Below are positions 52,262-61,084 of a DNA stretch of 64,000 bases, one piece after another. Numbering within the stretch: position 1 is the first letter of the stretch; every line of letters begins with the position of its first letter. The position numbers were made by a program, and so were the translations under genes. The stretch comes from Marinifilaceae bacterium (GTDB lineage Bacteria > Bacteroidota > Bacteroidia > Bacteroidales > Marinifilaceae). The stretch is from contig JAFGYE010000037.1 of the NCBI GenBank assembly GCA_016936255.1, forward strand, positions 1 through 64,000, given 5' to 3'. The notes under the pieces were generated by a model. It saw nothing but the letters and a program-made list of their open reading frames with translations. It made no database searches and was not told where the DNA came from.

Positions 52262-53623
52262 TTATAAACTTATTTCGATACCATTATAGAAGTCAAGAAT
52301 TTTGGTGCGGAATATGTATTCGTATTTCGCTTGCAGTAAATCTGATTTAGATTTAAAAAGATTGTTTTTTTCTTGATTGTAATCTACAGAATTAACTAAA
52401 CCGAGGTTGAATTTTTCTTCAGTATAACGGAAGGCTTCTTCGGTTGATGAAACTGCTGTTTCACTGGAGAAAAACTTTTTCATAGCCGCCTTGGCATTGG
52501 CATGAGCCTGTTGAATATCTTTTCGAAGAGCATTTTTAGAGTTTTCCATATTCAATTTGGAACGGTCGATATTTACTTTTGCGTTGCTAATGTTTCGATT
52601 AACACTACCTCCGTTAAAAATTGGGATACTTAAGTTGAAACCAAAACTCTTTGATTCAAATAATCTTAACTGATCGTTCAATTTCATTTCTTTTCTGATA
52701 ATTATAGGACTTCCATCTGCAGCAATGCCATATTCTGGTTGATTTCTGCGATAACCGGAATTCCATGATCCCGACATAGATAAAGTTGGAGTACGCTGAC
52801 CTTTGGCAATAATTAAACCTTTTTCAGAACTTTCCAAACGGTATTGCGCTGCTTTCATTTCCGGACGAAATGTTAATGCATTGATAAAAACTGATTCCGG
52901 ATCAGCCATAGATTTGGTTGCATTTAAAACAGGGAGTTCAGGTGTTTGGATATCAAAACCTTTTGAGTCTTCCAGGTCCAATAGCTGAGCCAGATCAAGC
53001 AAAGCGATATCAAGAGCATTTTGTGCGTTAACAACAGCAAGATCTTCGCGTGCAGCCTGTGCTTTTTGTTCCATTAAAGTTCCTTTTGGCAGAGTTCCTG
53101 CTTCTACCAAAACTTCTGTTCTTTTAATCTGAAGCTCAGTAACTTTTAATTGTTCGTGTGCAACCTGAAGAAGTTCTTTTTTAAATAAAATATCCAAATA
53201 GTAAGATGTGATATTTAGTGCTAAATCTTCTTTTGCTTTTTCAACATCCTGCAAATTAGCTTTAAGATCCAATTCGTTTTGTTTAACTGAATTCCATTTT
53301 TGAAAACCACTGAATAGAGTAACTCTGGATGAAAGACCAAGAGAACCTGTTTGACTGTTTTCGTTTACGTACGTATTTTCAGCACTTAGAGAACGTCCAT
53401 AGTTGAAGTTGTATCCGGTATTACCATTTAAATTTGGTAAAAGATCCAATTTAGATTGCCTGGTATTGTTTGCCTGAACGTCAGCATCCAGTTTTTGTAA
53501 CTTAAGGTTGATGTTGTGTTCCTTTGCATGTGTTATGCATTTTTCCAGATTCCATAATTCCTGAGCATAAATACCAGAAAAGGAAAAGGCAAAAACAAGG
53601 ACGAGTAATAATATTTTTTTCAT
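52262..53623 (-). CDS. TolC-family outer-membrane efflux protein
   Basis: This 453-residue protein has a signal peptide (ending IYAQ) and two OEP-type repeats of long helices (about 25-230 and 245-450), with repeated KLQKLDADVQANNTRQSKLD-type heptads and strands such as LNGNTGYNFNYGRSLS. It should form the trimeric outer-membrane channel of the tripartite exporter encoded upstream. It is the last gene of the operon. Confidence 0.95.
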   Translation of the reverse strand: MKKILLLVLVFAFSFSGIYAQELWNLEKCITHAKEHNINLKLQKLDADVQANNTRQSKLDLLPNLNGNTGYNFNYGRSLSAENTYVNENSQTGSLGLSSRVTLFSGFQKWNSVKQNELDLKANLQDVEKAKEDLALNITSYYLDILFKKELLQVAHEQLKVTELQIKRTEVLVEAGTLPKGTLMEQKAQAAREDLAVVNAQNALDIALLDLAQLLDLEDSKGFDIQTPELPVLNATKSMADPESVFINALTFRPEMKAAQYRLESSEKGLIIAKGQRTPTLSMSGSWNSGYRRNQPEYGIAADGSPIIIRKEMKLNDQLRLFESKSFGFNLSIPIFNGGSVNRNISNAKVNIDRSKLNMENSKNALRKDIQQAHANAKAAMKKFFSSETAVSSTEEAFRYTEEKFNLGLVNSVDYNQEKNNLFKSKSDLLQAKYEYIFRTKILDFYNGIEISL

Positions 53624-53732
53624 GTGTGTATGTATTTTTTTTGATCCGATAAAACTAGTTCTTCCGTCATTAATTTATTAATGATAAATTAAAGATGCTT
53701 ATTTAATTTTCCTACCGCAATGAAAACTCTTT

Positions 53733-54851
53733 CTAGTCTTTCTTCTCTTTTATTTCTTCAATTTTTTTCTTCTTTTCTCCTTTAAGCTTATCATCTTTTG
53801 TAAGGCCTTCTAAAACTTCAATATTGATACCATCCGAAAGACCAGTTTTAATAAACCTTTTTTCGAATTTTTGCTCAGAAGTTTCTATCTCTACAAACGT
53901 TGAATCATTTTTAAACTCTAAAAGACTTTCGTTTACAGCCAATACTTTTTCTCTTTTATCAAGAACAATTTCAGCATTAGCACTGTATCCCGAGCGAATA
54001 AAGAAATCTTTTTTAAGTTTAACAGAAGCTTTTATTTCGAATTGAATGGCACCATTCTCTTCCACACCTTTTGGAGAGATATATTCCAGATGAGCGTCAA
54101 ATTTCACATCCTCAATTGCTCCAATGGTTAACTCAAGGTTCATTCCCTGAACAATTTTTCCAACTTCAGTTTCATCAACCTTACCTTGAAAAATCATTTC
54201 GCCCATGTCGGCAACAATGGCAACCGTGGTTCCATCATTAAAAGTATTGCTCTGAATTACTGAATTTCCTTCTTTTACCGGAATATCCAGTATCATTCCT
54301 TCAATTGTTGAACGAATAATGGTATTCGTAGCTTTTGCAGAACTTTTGGTTACACCTTCTTTAATCAACTGCAAATTATCTTTTGCTGATTGTAACTCTT
54401 CTTCAGAATTTCGGAAAGACAATTGAGTTTTCTGGAAATCAGATTCTGAAATTACTTTTTTGTCATACAAAGCTTTGTCCCGCTGATAGTTAATTTCTTT
54501 ATCCTCGTAATTGATTTGTGCTATTTTTACTCTCGATTCAGCACTATTCAAATTAATCATATCAGGAATGATCTTTATTTTAGCAATAGGATCGCCTTTT
54601 TTAAGCATATCACCAGCCTCAACATATAAAGTTTCAATAATTCCGGAAACTCCCTGAGGTTTAATTGCGATTTCTTTTCTTGGAACAACAGATCCTGTTG
54701 CAACCGTCTTTTTAATAATATCTGTTATTTCAGGTGATTTTGTGTTGTAAACCACAGGTTTATCTTGCGATTTTTGATACAGGAATACAATTGTTCCTAC
54801 AAAAAGGAAGATAAAAAATACAACCAATACAATTCTAAAAACTTTTTTCAT
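53733..54851 (-). CDS. Membrane fusion protein (HlyD/MacA-like periplasmic adaptor)
   Basis: This 372-residue protein has an N-terminal membrane helix (about 5-25), a lipoyl-like half-motif (VVPRKEIAIKPQGVSGIIET), a coiled-coil hairpin (about 95-170, NSAESRVKIAQINYEDKEIN) and a beta-barrel domain. It bridges the inner-membrane ABC permeases and the TolC channel. Gaps of 35 bases to the permease gene and 109 to tolC support one operon. The highly charged C-terminus (GEKKKKIEEIKEKKD) is unusual but not disabling. Confidence 0.95.
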   Translation of the reverse strand: MKKVFRIVLVVFFIFLFVGTIVFLYQKSQDKPVVYNTKSPEITDIIKKTVATGSVVPRKEIAIKPQGVSGIIETLYVEAGDMLKKGDPIAKIKIIPDMINLNSAESRVKIAQINYEDKEINYQRDKALYDKKVISESDFQKTQLSFRNSEEELQSAKDNLQLIKEGVTKSSAKATNTIIRSTIEGMILDIPVKEGNSVIQSNTFNDGTTVAIVADMGEMIFQGKVDETEVGKIVQGMNLELTIGAIEDVKFDAHLEYISPKGVEENGAIQFEIKASVKLKKDFFIRSGYSANAEIVLDKREKVLAVNESLLEFKNDSTFVEIETSEQKFEKRFIKTGLSDGINIEVLEGLTKDDKLKGEKKKKIEEIKEKKD

Positions 54852-54886
54852 GACTAGTATTATTTTCGGATTATGAACTATTTTTT

Positions 54887-56137
54887 TTATTCGTATCTCA
54901 ATGCATCTACGGGTTTAATTCTGATGGCTCTTTGTGCTGGAAGCAGTCCAGCTAAAACACCAAATAAAACCAAAACACCGAGTGCTATAAATGCAACATT
55001 TATATCAACATAAGGGTTTAAAATTTGAGGGTTCGGATCACCTTCGGTCATTTTACCGATTCCTTCGACAATTAAAACACCTAAAACCAGTCCCCAGAAT
55101 CCCGCAAAGGTGGTTAAGAAAACGGCTTCATTTATGATTTGACCAACAACTTCACGAGGACGGGCACCGATGGCACGTTTAATGCCTAATTCTTTGGTTC
55201 TTTCTTTTACAACCACGTGCATAATATTACTAACTCCAATAATACCGGTTAGAAGAACTCCAAAGCCTATCACCCAAAATAAGAATCCAATGCTGTTAAA
55301 AAGACCAAAAATCTTGTTGAACATTTTCGCGATATTAAAATTACCAATGGCTTGCCTGTCATCAGGATGAATGGAATGCCTTCTGGCCAGAATTTCAAAT
55401 ATCTTATTTTCCAAATCGGCAACTGATTCTCCAACCTTAGCTGTTGCTAAAAATACATGGAATTTGTCCCCTTGGTTATACAATTGCTGCAGGGTAGTAA
55501 ATGGCATTTGAAGAACGTCATCGCGCATTCCCATATTTCGGCTTAATGGTTTAATTGTGCCAATTATTCTAAAATAGATTCCATTTACTTTAAGGTACTG
55601 ACCAATTGGATCTTCATCTTTTTCGAACATTAGTTCCTGAACTCTTGGTCCAATGGTAATTACTTTTCGAAATTCTTTCAGATCATTCTGATTGATAAAA
55701 CGACCGGCAATAACTTCAACCGGATTTACATTGTTCATTTCCGGTGAAGTCCCCTTGATTCTGAAATTTCCTTTTTTGTCTTCCCGAAATGTATTGTTGG
55801 TGGCATTTCCACTCCATCCATTTATATCAGGAGCAATGTCTTGCAGCTCAGGGATCGATCTTTTAAGTACCTCTAAATCATCATTGGTAAATTGATACGA
55901 TCTGTTTCGTGGCAGACCTTTGTAGGCTTTTGTGGTTTTTTCCACCCAAAAAACCGTTGAGTTTGTTGCGAAATTACCCAATGAGGATTGTATATTATTT
56001 TGAAAACCTCTTCCAATACCCAGTAAGGTTACCAGAATTAAGATTCCAAACATCACTCCGAGACCGGTAAGTATGGTTCGTAGTTTATTCTTTTTAAGTG
56101 CTGCAGTAATTTCCTGCCATTTATCCAAATCGAACAT
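54887..56137 (-). CDS. ABC transporter permease (FtsX/MacB type), copy 2
   Basis: This 416-residue permease begins MFDLDKWQEITAALKKNKLR and has the MacB layout: helix 1 (about 21-43), a large periplasmic MacB_PCD domain (about 50-270), then three C-terminal helices in the FtsX domain (about 285-405). The motif VVKERTKELGIKRAIGARP is present. It is a diverged paralogue of the next permease and lies 27 bases after it. Unlike MacB, it has no fused ATPase. Confidence 0.95.
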   Translation of the reverse strand: MFDLDKWQEITAALKKNKLRTILTGLGVMFGILILVTLLGIGRGFQNNIQSSLGNFATNSTVFWVEKTTKAYKGLPRNRSYQFTNDDLEVLKRSIPELQDIAPDINGWSGNATNNTFREDKKGNFRIKGTSPEMNNVNPVEVIAGRFINQNDLKEFRKVITIGPRVQELMFEKDEDPIGQYLKVNGIYFRIIGTIKPLSRNMGMRDDVLQMPFTTLQQLYNQGDKFHVFLATAKVGESVADLENKIFEILARRHSIHPDDRQAIGNFNIAKMFNKIFGLFNSIGFLFWVIGFGVLLTGIIGVSNIMHVVVKERTKELGIKRAIGARPREVVGQIINEAVFLTTFAGFWGLVLGVLIVEGIGKMTEGDPNPQILNPYVDINVAFIALGVLVLFGVLAGLLPAQRAIRIKPVDALRYE

Positions 56138-56164
56138 TAGCTGATCGTTTATTAGTCTGGTTTA

Positions 56165-57418
56165 TTATTCGTCTCTTAAAGCTTCAATGGGTCTGATTGC
56201 AGCGGCTTTTCTTGCCGGGAAAAAACCCGCAAGAGCACCGGTTACAACCAAAACAATGGTTGCACCTATAGCTATTCCTAAATCAACCTGTGGATTTAAA
56301 AAGTAAATTGCTGCAGGTGGGTATATTTTGTTGATAAGATCAAATTTGGTGATTACTTCGAGTAAGCCTACCCCGGCAATTAGTCCGACATATCCCGAGG
56401 ATGCTGTTATAAATATTGCCTCCATTAGTATCAGTCCAACTACAGAGCTTGGTGAAGCACCGATTGCTTTTCTAATTCCTATTTCTTTAGTTCTCTCCTT
56501 AACAACAATCATCATAATGTTGAAAACCCCAATTACACCTAATATAATAGTGAAAATTCCAATAATCCAGACAAACATCTCAATAGCCTTAAAAAGTCCT
56601 GTAAATGTTTGTGAGTTTTCAATGTTGTTCTGTATCCATAAAGCATTTTTATCTTCAGGGCTAAATCCGTGTCGTTTAGCCATTTGGTAAGTAATAAATT
56701 GCTCAACTTTTTTACTCTCATCTACAGAAATATCGTTTAGTGTAAAAGATATTCTTTGAAGGTGATCGTTGTTGTTAAAAATATTTTGAGCAACAGTAAT
56801 CGGGATGTAAATTTCTCTGGAATTATCATCGAAACTTGGCTGATTAAAAACACCAACTACCTTAAATTTGATGTTGTTGATATTAATTAATTTATTGATT
56901 GCCGTTTCTTTAGGGAAGAGAACCTCCTTAACAACATCTTGAATGGCAACAACTTTTCGGTTTTCTTTAATATCCTTTTCATTTAAAAAACGCCCTTCAA
57001 GGATCTCGAAATTTTTAATCTCTTTATAAGTTTCATGTACAGGAGACACATTAAAATTTCCGAAATTATTTTTATAAGATATTATTTCAGCTCCTGGAAT
57101 GTATGACATTGCAGAAATGACATCCAGCTTGTCGATAGATTTTTTAAATCCAAGATAGTCTTCATTAACCATCTGAATTCGCTTTCCTTCGGGAGTTCCT
57201 TTGAATGCTTTGGTTGTTCTGCCACCATATATCTGCATGCTGTTGGTTGCATCTTGTGCAAAGACAGAAGTCATTCCATTTCTAAGACCTCGTCCTGCAC
57301 CCAAAAGAAAAATCAACATGAAAATTCCTGTTGCCACCGAAAAACCGGTTAGAACGGTTCTGGTTTTATTTTTACTAATGGTACTAAATATTTCTTGCCA
57401 TTTATCTCTGTCGAACAT
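56165..57418 (-). CDS. ABC transporter permease (FtsX/MacB type), copy 1
   Basis: This 417-residue permease (MFDRDKWQEIFSTISKNKTR) has the same topology as its neighbour: helix 1, a periplasmic domain of about 220 residues and three C-terminal helices, with VVKERTKEIGIRKAIGASPS in the FtsX domain. Two different permeases plus one ATPase suggest a heterodimeric inner-membrane unit. It lies 36 bases after the ATPase gene. Confidence 0.95.
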   Translation of the reverse strand: MFDRDKWQEIFSTISKNKTRTVLTGFSVATGIFMLIFLLGAGRGLRNGMTSVFAQDATNSMQIYGGRTTKAFKGTPEGKRIQMVNEDYLGFKKSIDKLDVISAMSYIPGAEIISYKNNFGNFNVSPVHETYKEIKNFEILEGRFLNEKDIKENRKVVAIQDVVKEVLFPKETAINKLININNIKFKVVGVFNQPSFDDNSREIYIPITVAQNIFNNNDHLQRISFTLNDISVDESKKVEQFITYQMAKRHGFSPEDKNALWIQNNIENSQTFTGLFKAIEMFVWIIGIFTIILGVIGVFNIMMIVVKERTKEIGIRKAIGASPSSVVGLILMEAIFITASSGYVGLIAGVGLLEVITKFDLINKIYPPAAIYFLNPQVDLGIAIGATIVLVVTGALAGFFPARKAAAIRPIEALRDE

Positions 57419-57454
57419 AGCTTTATTCTAGGCTTTTAGGTTTAGATAGTGTGG

Positions 57455-58171
57455 TTAATCTTGAGGAATTCTAATAGTTTCCATACTATTGATCTTATTG
57501 TTCTCAATAATAGATTCTATTCGGCCGTCTTTAAGGTTAATAATCCGATCCGTCATATGGGCTATATCATTTTCGTGCGTAACGATAATAACTGTGATAC
57601 CGGATTGATTAATTTCTTTTAAAAGATCCATAACTTCTATTGATGTAGCAGAATCTAATGCACCGGTAGGTTCATCTGCTAAAATAATTTTTGGTTTGGT
57701 GATCATCGACCGGGCTATTGCAACTCTTTGTTTTTGACCACCAGAAAGCTCATTTGGCATGTGCTCAGCCCAATCTTTCAGTCCCATTTTATCCAGATAC
57801 TCCAAGGCTATTTTATTTCTCTTTTTTCTTGCAACCTTTTGGTAATACAATGGAAGGGCAACATTTTCCATGGCATTTTTAAAAGAAATCAGATTAAAAG
57901 ACTGGAAGACAAAACCGAGTAGATTATTTCGAAGCTTAGCGGCTTTTGTTTCGCTCATGGCTTTTATTTCCTGCTGATTAAGAGTGTAAACTCCTTCATC
58001 ATGATTATCCAAAAGACCAAGTATATTAAGAAGTGTAGATTTACCTGATCCTGAGGATCCCATTATGGAAACTAATTCGCCTTCTTTTATGTGCAAATCA
58101 ATTCCCTTTAAAACGTGAAGTTTGTTAGTACCGGTAATATACGATTTGTGAATGTTTTGTAGTCGAATCAT
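57455..58171 (-). CDS. ABC transporter ATP-binding protein (LolD/MacB-type exporter)
   Basis: This 238-residue ATPase starts MIRLQNIHKSYITGTNKLHV. It has Walker A GSSGSGKS (residues 38-45), the Q-loop in FVFQSFNL, the signature LSGGQKQRVAIARS, Walker B IILADEPTGALD and the H-loop IIVTHEND. Twelve upstream codons in frame are dropped as unlikely. It energises the two FtsX-type permeases downstream. It is the first gene of the five-gene export operon. Confidence 0.97.
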   Translation of the reverse strand: MIRLQNIHKSYITGTNKLHVLKGIDLHIKEGELVSIMGSSGSGKSTLLNILGLLDNHDEGVYTLNQQEIKAMSETKAAKLRNNLLGFVFQSFNLISFKNAMENVALPLYYQKVARKKRNKIALEYLDKMGLKDWAEHMPNELSGGQKQRVAIARSMITKPKIILADEPTGALDSATSIEVMDLLKEINQSGITVIIVTHENDIAHMTDRIINLKDGRIESIIENNKINSMETIRIPQD

Positions 58172-58235
58172 AATAGCTGTTGGTATTAAAAATAAATCTG
58201 TATACAATATTAATGTTATTACATTTTATTGCAAA

Positions 58236-58269
58236 CAAAATTAGACAAACATGTTTACCTATCGACAAA
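58236..58269 (-). promoter_or_regulatory. Candidate promoter of the export operon
   Basis: On the minus strand TTTG, a 22-base spacer and TAATTTTG resemble the Bacteroidota consensus with a slightly long spacer. The -7 box lies about 65 bases before the ATPase gene. Confidence 0.45.
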
Positions 58270-58454
58270 CCAGCAATTATAACTGATATTGTCTTGTTTC
58301 AATCAATAAGATAACCAAAGAAAATATTCACCCCAAATTATTGTTGGTTTATCAATTGATGTGCCATAGGGTTAATTGTGTTGATAGTTAGTGTTTTGTG
58401 TGTATTTTGGTTTGTGAAGTTTCGTATAAGTGTGTCCACTTATATTACATTGAG

Positions 58455-58470
58455 TGTACGATAATGTACA
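58455..58470. promoter_or_regulatory. Palindrome TGTAC-N6-GTACA, candidate operator
   Basis: This is a perfect 5+5-base inverted repeat with a six-base centre. The right half of a related word, GTGTACGTTA, recurs 45 bases downstream. No regulator gene is adjacent, so the protein that binds is unknown. Confidence 0.45.
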
Positions 58471-58590
58471 ATAATTTAGGCATTATGTGAGTAATTTTGT
58501 GTACGTTATCTTAATAAATGTGAATAAATACTAAGGGATAAGAGCAAAGCCAAATATTAGTGTAATTTTAGGTTCTATAAATGAAAAAAA

Positions 58591-59937
58591 ATGAAGTGGA
58601 ATAGCTTACTATCAGCAAAACGGTTTGGTCAGGAAGACCAATTTTCTTCTGTTCAGCAGAAAGATGTCAGATCTCAATTTCAGCGCGATTATGATCGATT
58701 GATATTTTCATCCCCTTTTCGTCGCTTACAGAATAAAACACAGGTATTTCCGTTACCTGGAAGTATTTTTGTACACAACCGTTTAACTCACAGCCTTGAG
58801 GTTTCCAGCGTAGGACGATCACTGGGGAATGCACTTGCCGACAAGCTTATTCAGCTTGATTTGGTTGATGAATCTCATTTAATTAAAGAAATTGGGAGTA
58901 TTGTTGCCGGAGCGTGTTTGGCTCATGATTTGGGCAATCCACCATTTGGGCACTCGGGAGAGAAGGCATTATCTCATTTCTTTTCGGATGGGAAAGGGAA
59001 AAAATTGCATGATAGATTTACTCAGAATGAGTGGCATGATTTGATCAACTTTGAAGGAAATGCAAATGCTTTACGATTGTTAACCCATGCATTTCACGGA
59101 AGACGAAAGGGTGGTTTTGCATTAACTTATTCGAGTATTGCATCTATTGTTAAATATCCCTGGGAAAGTAATAAGATTGAGGTAGTAAAGAAAAAAAAAT
59201 ATGGTTTTTTTCAAGCTGAAAAGGCAGATTACCTTGTGATTGCCCAAGAGCTGGGGATTCCTGAATTGTCATCAGGAATATTTGCCCGTTTCCCATTGGT
59301 TTACTTGGTTGAGGCTGCTGATGATATTTGCTATCAAATTATGGATATTGAAGATGCTCATAAGCTGAAGATACTAAGCACCGAAGAAACAAAGGATTTG
59401 TTGTTGAGTTTTTATCATCCGGACAAGGACAAAACTATTCTGAACCGAATTGATGAAACTTGTAAGGAGGTTACCGATATTAATGAGCAAATTGCATACA
59501 TACGGGCAGGAGTTATTGGGAAATTAATTTCGGAATGTGTAGGTGTGTTTGTTGATCATTATGAATTAATAATGGAAGGTAAATTTCAATCAAGTCTAAT
59601 TAAAGAGATCAATGAAATTTCGTTGTTTGCCTATAAAAAATGCACTCAGGTTGCTGTTTCACGAATCTATCGTCATCGTTCGGTTGTGGAAATAGAGTTG
59701 GCCGGTTACAAAATTTTAGGAACTTTGCTCGATGAGTTTGTTACTGCCGTTTTGGAACCCGAAAATTTTTATTCCAGGAACTTGTTGTCATTAATTCCTG
59801 AGCAGTATAATTTGAACGGCGAATCAGACTACGGGAAAATTATGTCTGTTCTTGATTTTATTTCAGGAATGACTGATGTTTTTGCTTTGGATTTGTACAG
59901 AATCATTAAAGGAATAGAACTGCCGGGGATTAATTAA
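58591..59937 (+). CDS. dgt: Deoxyguanosinetriphosphate triphosphohydrolase (dGTPase) family
   Basis: This 448-residue HD-domain enzyme removes triphosphate from dGTP or other dNTPs. His67 (LTHSLEVSS), the His112-Asp113 pair (CLAHDLGNPPFGHSGEKAL) and a later Asp in VEAADDICYQIMDIED form the HD metal site. The N-terminal FSSPFRRLQNKTQVFPL is typical of Dgt. Substrate range among dNTPs cannot be decided. It is transcribed alone, divergent from the export operon. Confidence 0.95.
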   Translation: MKWNSLLSAKRFGQEDQFSSVQQKDVRSQFQRDYDRLIFSSPFRRLQNKTQVFPLPGSIFVHNRLTHSLEVSSVGRSLGNALADKLIQLDLVDESHLIKEIGSIVAGACLAHDLGNPPFGHSGEKALSHFFSDGKGKKLHDRFTQNEWHDLINFEGNANALRLLTHAFHGRRKGGFALTYSSIASIVKYPWESNKIEVVKKKKYGFFQAEKADYLVIAQELGIPELSSGIFARFPLVYLVEAADDICYQIMDIEDAHKLKILSTEETKDLLLSFYHPDKDKTILNRIDETCKEVTDINEQIAYIRAGVIGKLISECVGVFVDHYELIMEGKFQSSLIKEINEISLFAYKKCTQVAVSRIYRHRSVVEIELAGYKILGTLLDEFVTAVLEPENFYSRNLLSLIPEQYNLNGESDYGKIMSVLDFISGMTDVFALDLYRIIKGIELPGIN

Positions 59938-59983
59938 TTTGATTGCGAAATTGGAATTTTAAAGTTGACTTTAAATGTATCAA

Positions 59984-60508
59984 ATGAGAAAAATATATTC
60001 TTTACTTGTGTTGCTGATTCTTGTAGTACCTGCTGTATACGCACAAAACGATTGGGTAAGATCAGGATCGGAAAAATCAAAGATTAGTTTTGAATTGCCC
60101 GAAAATCCGATTATTCAGGATAAGGAGCTGAATGGAATAAAAATAGAGGTTTTTAGTTATAAAGATGCGGCAACGGTTTTTGGTGTTGTAGCTTCCGATT
60201 TTTCAGAGGTAGGTTTGGATTTTACCTATTCTGATCCTACGGAATATTATCAGGAAATGAAAGAGGGGAGTTTGGTAACCGGAAATGCGATTTTAATTTC
60301 GGAAAACTCAGTAGCGTATCAAAAAATGTTAGGGAAAGAAATTGTTTATACCCAATTGGTTGGTGAACATGAGTATACTTACTACAAACGATTTTTCTTT
60401 CGGGGGAAGTTCATTTATCAGATTGCTATTGGCGGGCCTTCAAGAATGAAGCAGTTTTTAGTTGATAAAAAGAATCTCTTTTTTGATACCCTGGAGTTTA
60501 AAGATTAG
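59984..60508 (+). CDS. Hypothetical secreted protein
   Basis: This 174-residue protein (start MRKIYSLLVLLILVVPAVYA; an ATG three codons earlier is equally possible) has a signal peptide and a compact alpha/beta body with no motif I can name (WVRSGSEKSKISFELPENPI, YYKRFFFRGKFIYQIAIGGP). The beta-rich pattern suggests a small periplasmic or outer-membrane-associated protein. It follows dgt by 46 bases. Confidence 0.7.
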   Translation: MRKIYSLLVLLILVVPAVYAQNDWVRSGSEKSKISFELPENPIIQDKELNGIKIEVFSYKDAATVFGVVASDFSEVGLDFTYSDPTEYYQEMKEGSLVTGNAILISENSVAYQKMLGKEIVYTQLVGEHEYTYYKRFFFRGKFIYQIAIGGPSRMKQFLVDKKNLFFDTLEFKD

Positions 60509-60669
60509 TAAAACAAACCCGATTGTAATTTTACACTACGTAAGTGTGAACTGAAAATACGTTATTAGAAACTCATATTACGTAATTATTAAATTGCCCT
60601 GAATCGTCTTGATTTTGTCCTTTAATCCTCTTAATTTTATGTTGTCAGAAAAATGATAATACTTGGATT
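60509..60669. other. Intergenic region with an inverted repeat
   Basis: AT-rich sequence downstream of the hypothetical gene. An inverted repeat ACACT-ACGTA-AGTGT (60534-60548) and further ACGTAA words (about 60590) stand out. There is no clear terminator or promoter. Confidence 0.35.
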
Positions 60670-60822
60670 ATGAAGATTTTAAGAATGATTAAAGAGTTGT
60701 TTTCTTTCTCAAGAGATGAGGATTTTGTTGTGGTTGATTTAACTACAAAAATGATTCAGTCGATGAATACTAAAGACTGGGGCAGATTGCAGAATAAGAA
60801 GAATTATATGGTGATAAAATAG
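60670..60822 (+). CDS. Possible 50-residue hypothetical protein
   Basis: An ATG-started frame encodes 50 residues (MKILRMIKELFSFSRDEDFV, continuing with VVDLTTKMIQSMN and ending KNYMVIK). Its composition is protein-like: basic N-terminus, mixed centre and no low complexity. No homologue is known to me, and no strong promoter or terminator surrounds it. It may be a genuine small gene. Confidence 0.4.
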   Translation: MKILRMIKELFSFSRDEDFVVVDLTTKMIQSMNTKDWGRLQNKKNYMVIK

Positions 60823-61084
60823 CCGTATAATCCTATTCTCATTTATGATAATTAAAATCTTCGGCTTGTTATTTATTCTGCAAGATTTTAAAAGGGAATT
60901 TCTTGCCCTTCACTTGTAAATAATTCCGGTTTTAACCGTTTTTTTTTATTCGTAATCGTTTTGTTTCGGAAGCAGTCCCGGTTTTAAGACAAAACTATTG
61001 GGATTGACTTTTAGAAATAATTGTGTCAGATTGCCAAACTCACTTCGCTCCTTCGCAATGACATTTTATGAGGAATGAAAAAAA
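60823..61084. other. Intergenic region with a repeat element
   Basis: No gene is supported here. The region contains the 40-base imperfect palindrome at 61024-61063 near its end; the rest is AT-rich without features. Confidence 0.4.
61024..61063. repeat. 40-base imperfect palindrome, likely dispersed intergenic repeat
   Basis: It runs from TGTCA to TGACA with ATTGC and GCAAT arms inside and a GC-richer centre (ACTCACTTCGCTCCTTCGC). It resembles the cattgcgaggagcgaag-type repeats that I recall from many bacterial genomes, and it lies in an intergenic gap. It can fold into a hairpin on either strand. Confidence 0.55.

Larger units (their letters stand above)
58172..58590. other. Divergent regulatory region between the export operon and dgt
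   Basis: No gene lies in these 419 bases. They contain a candidate minus-strand promoter (58236-58269), a palindrome TGTAC-N6-GTACA (58455-58470), a partial second copy of GTGTACG(A/T)TA at 58499-58508, and a plus-strand TAATTTTG box (58492-58499) for dgt. The palindrome and repeat look like a regulator site. Confidence 0.5.
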
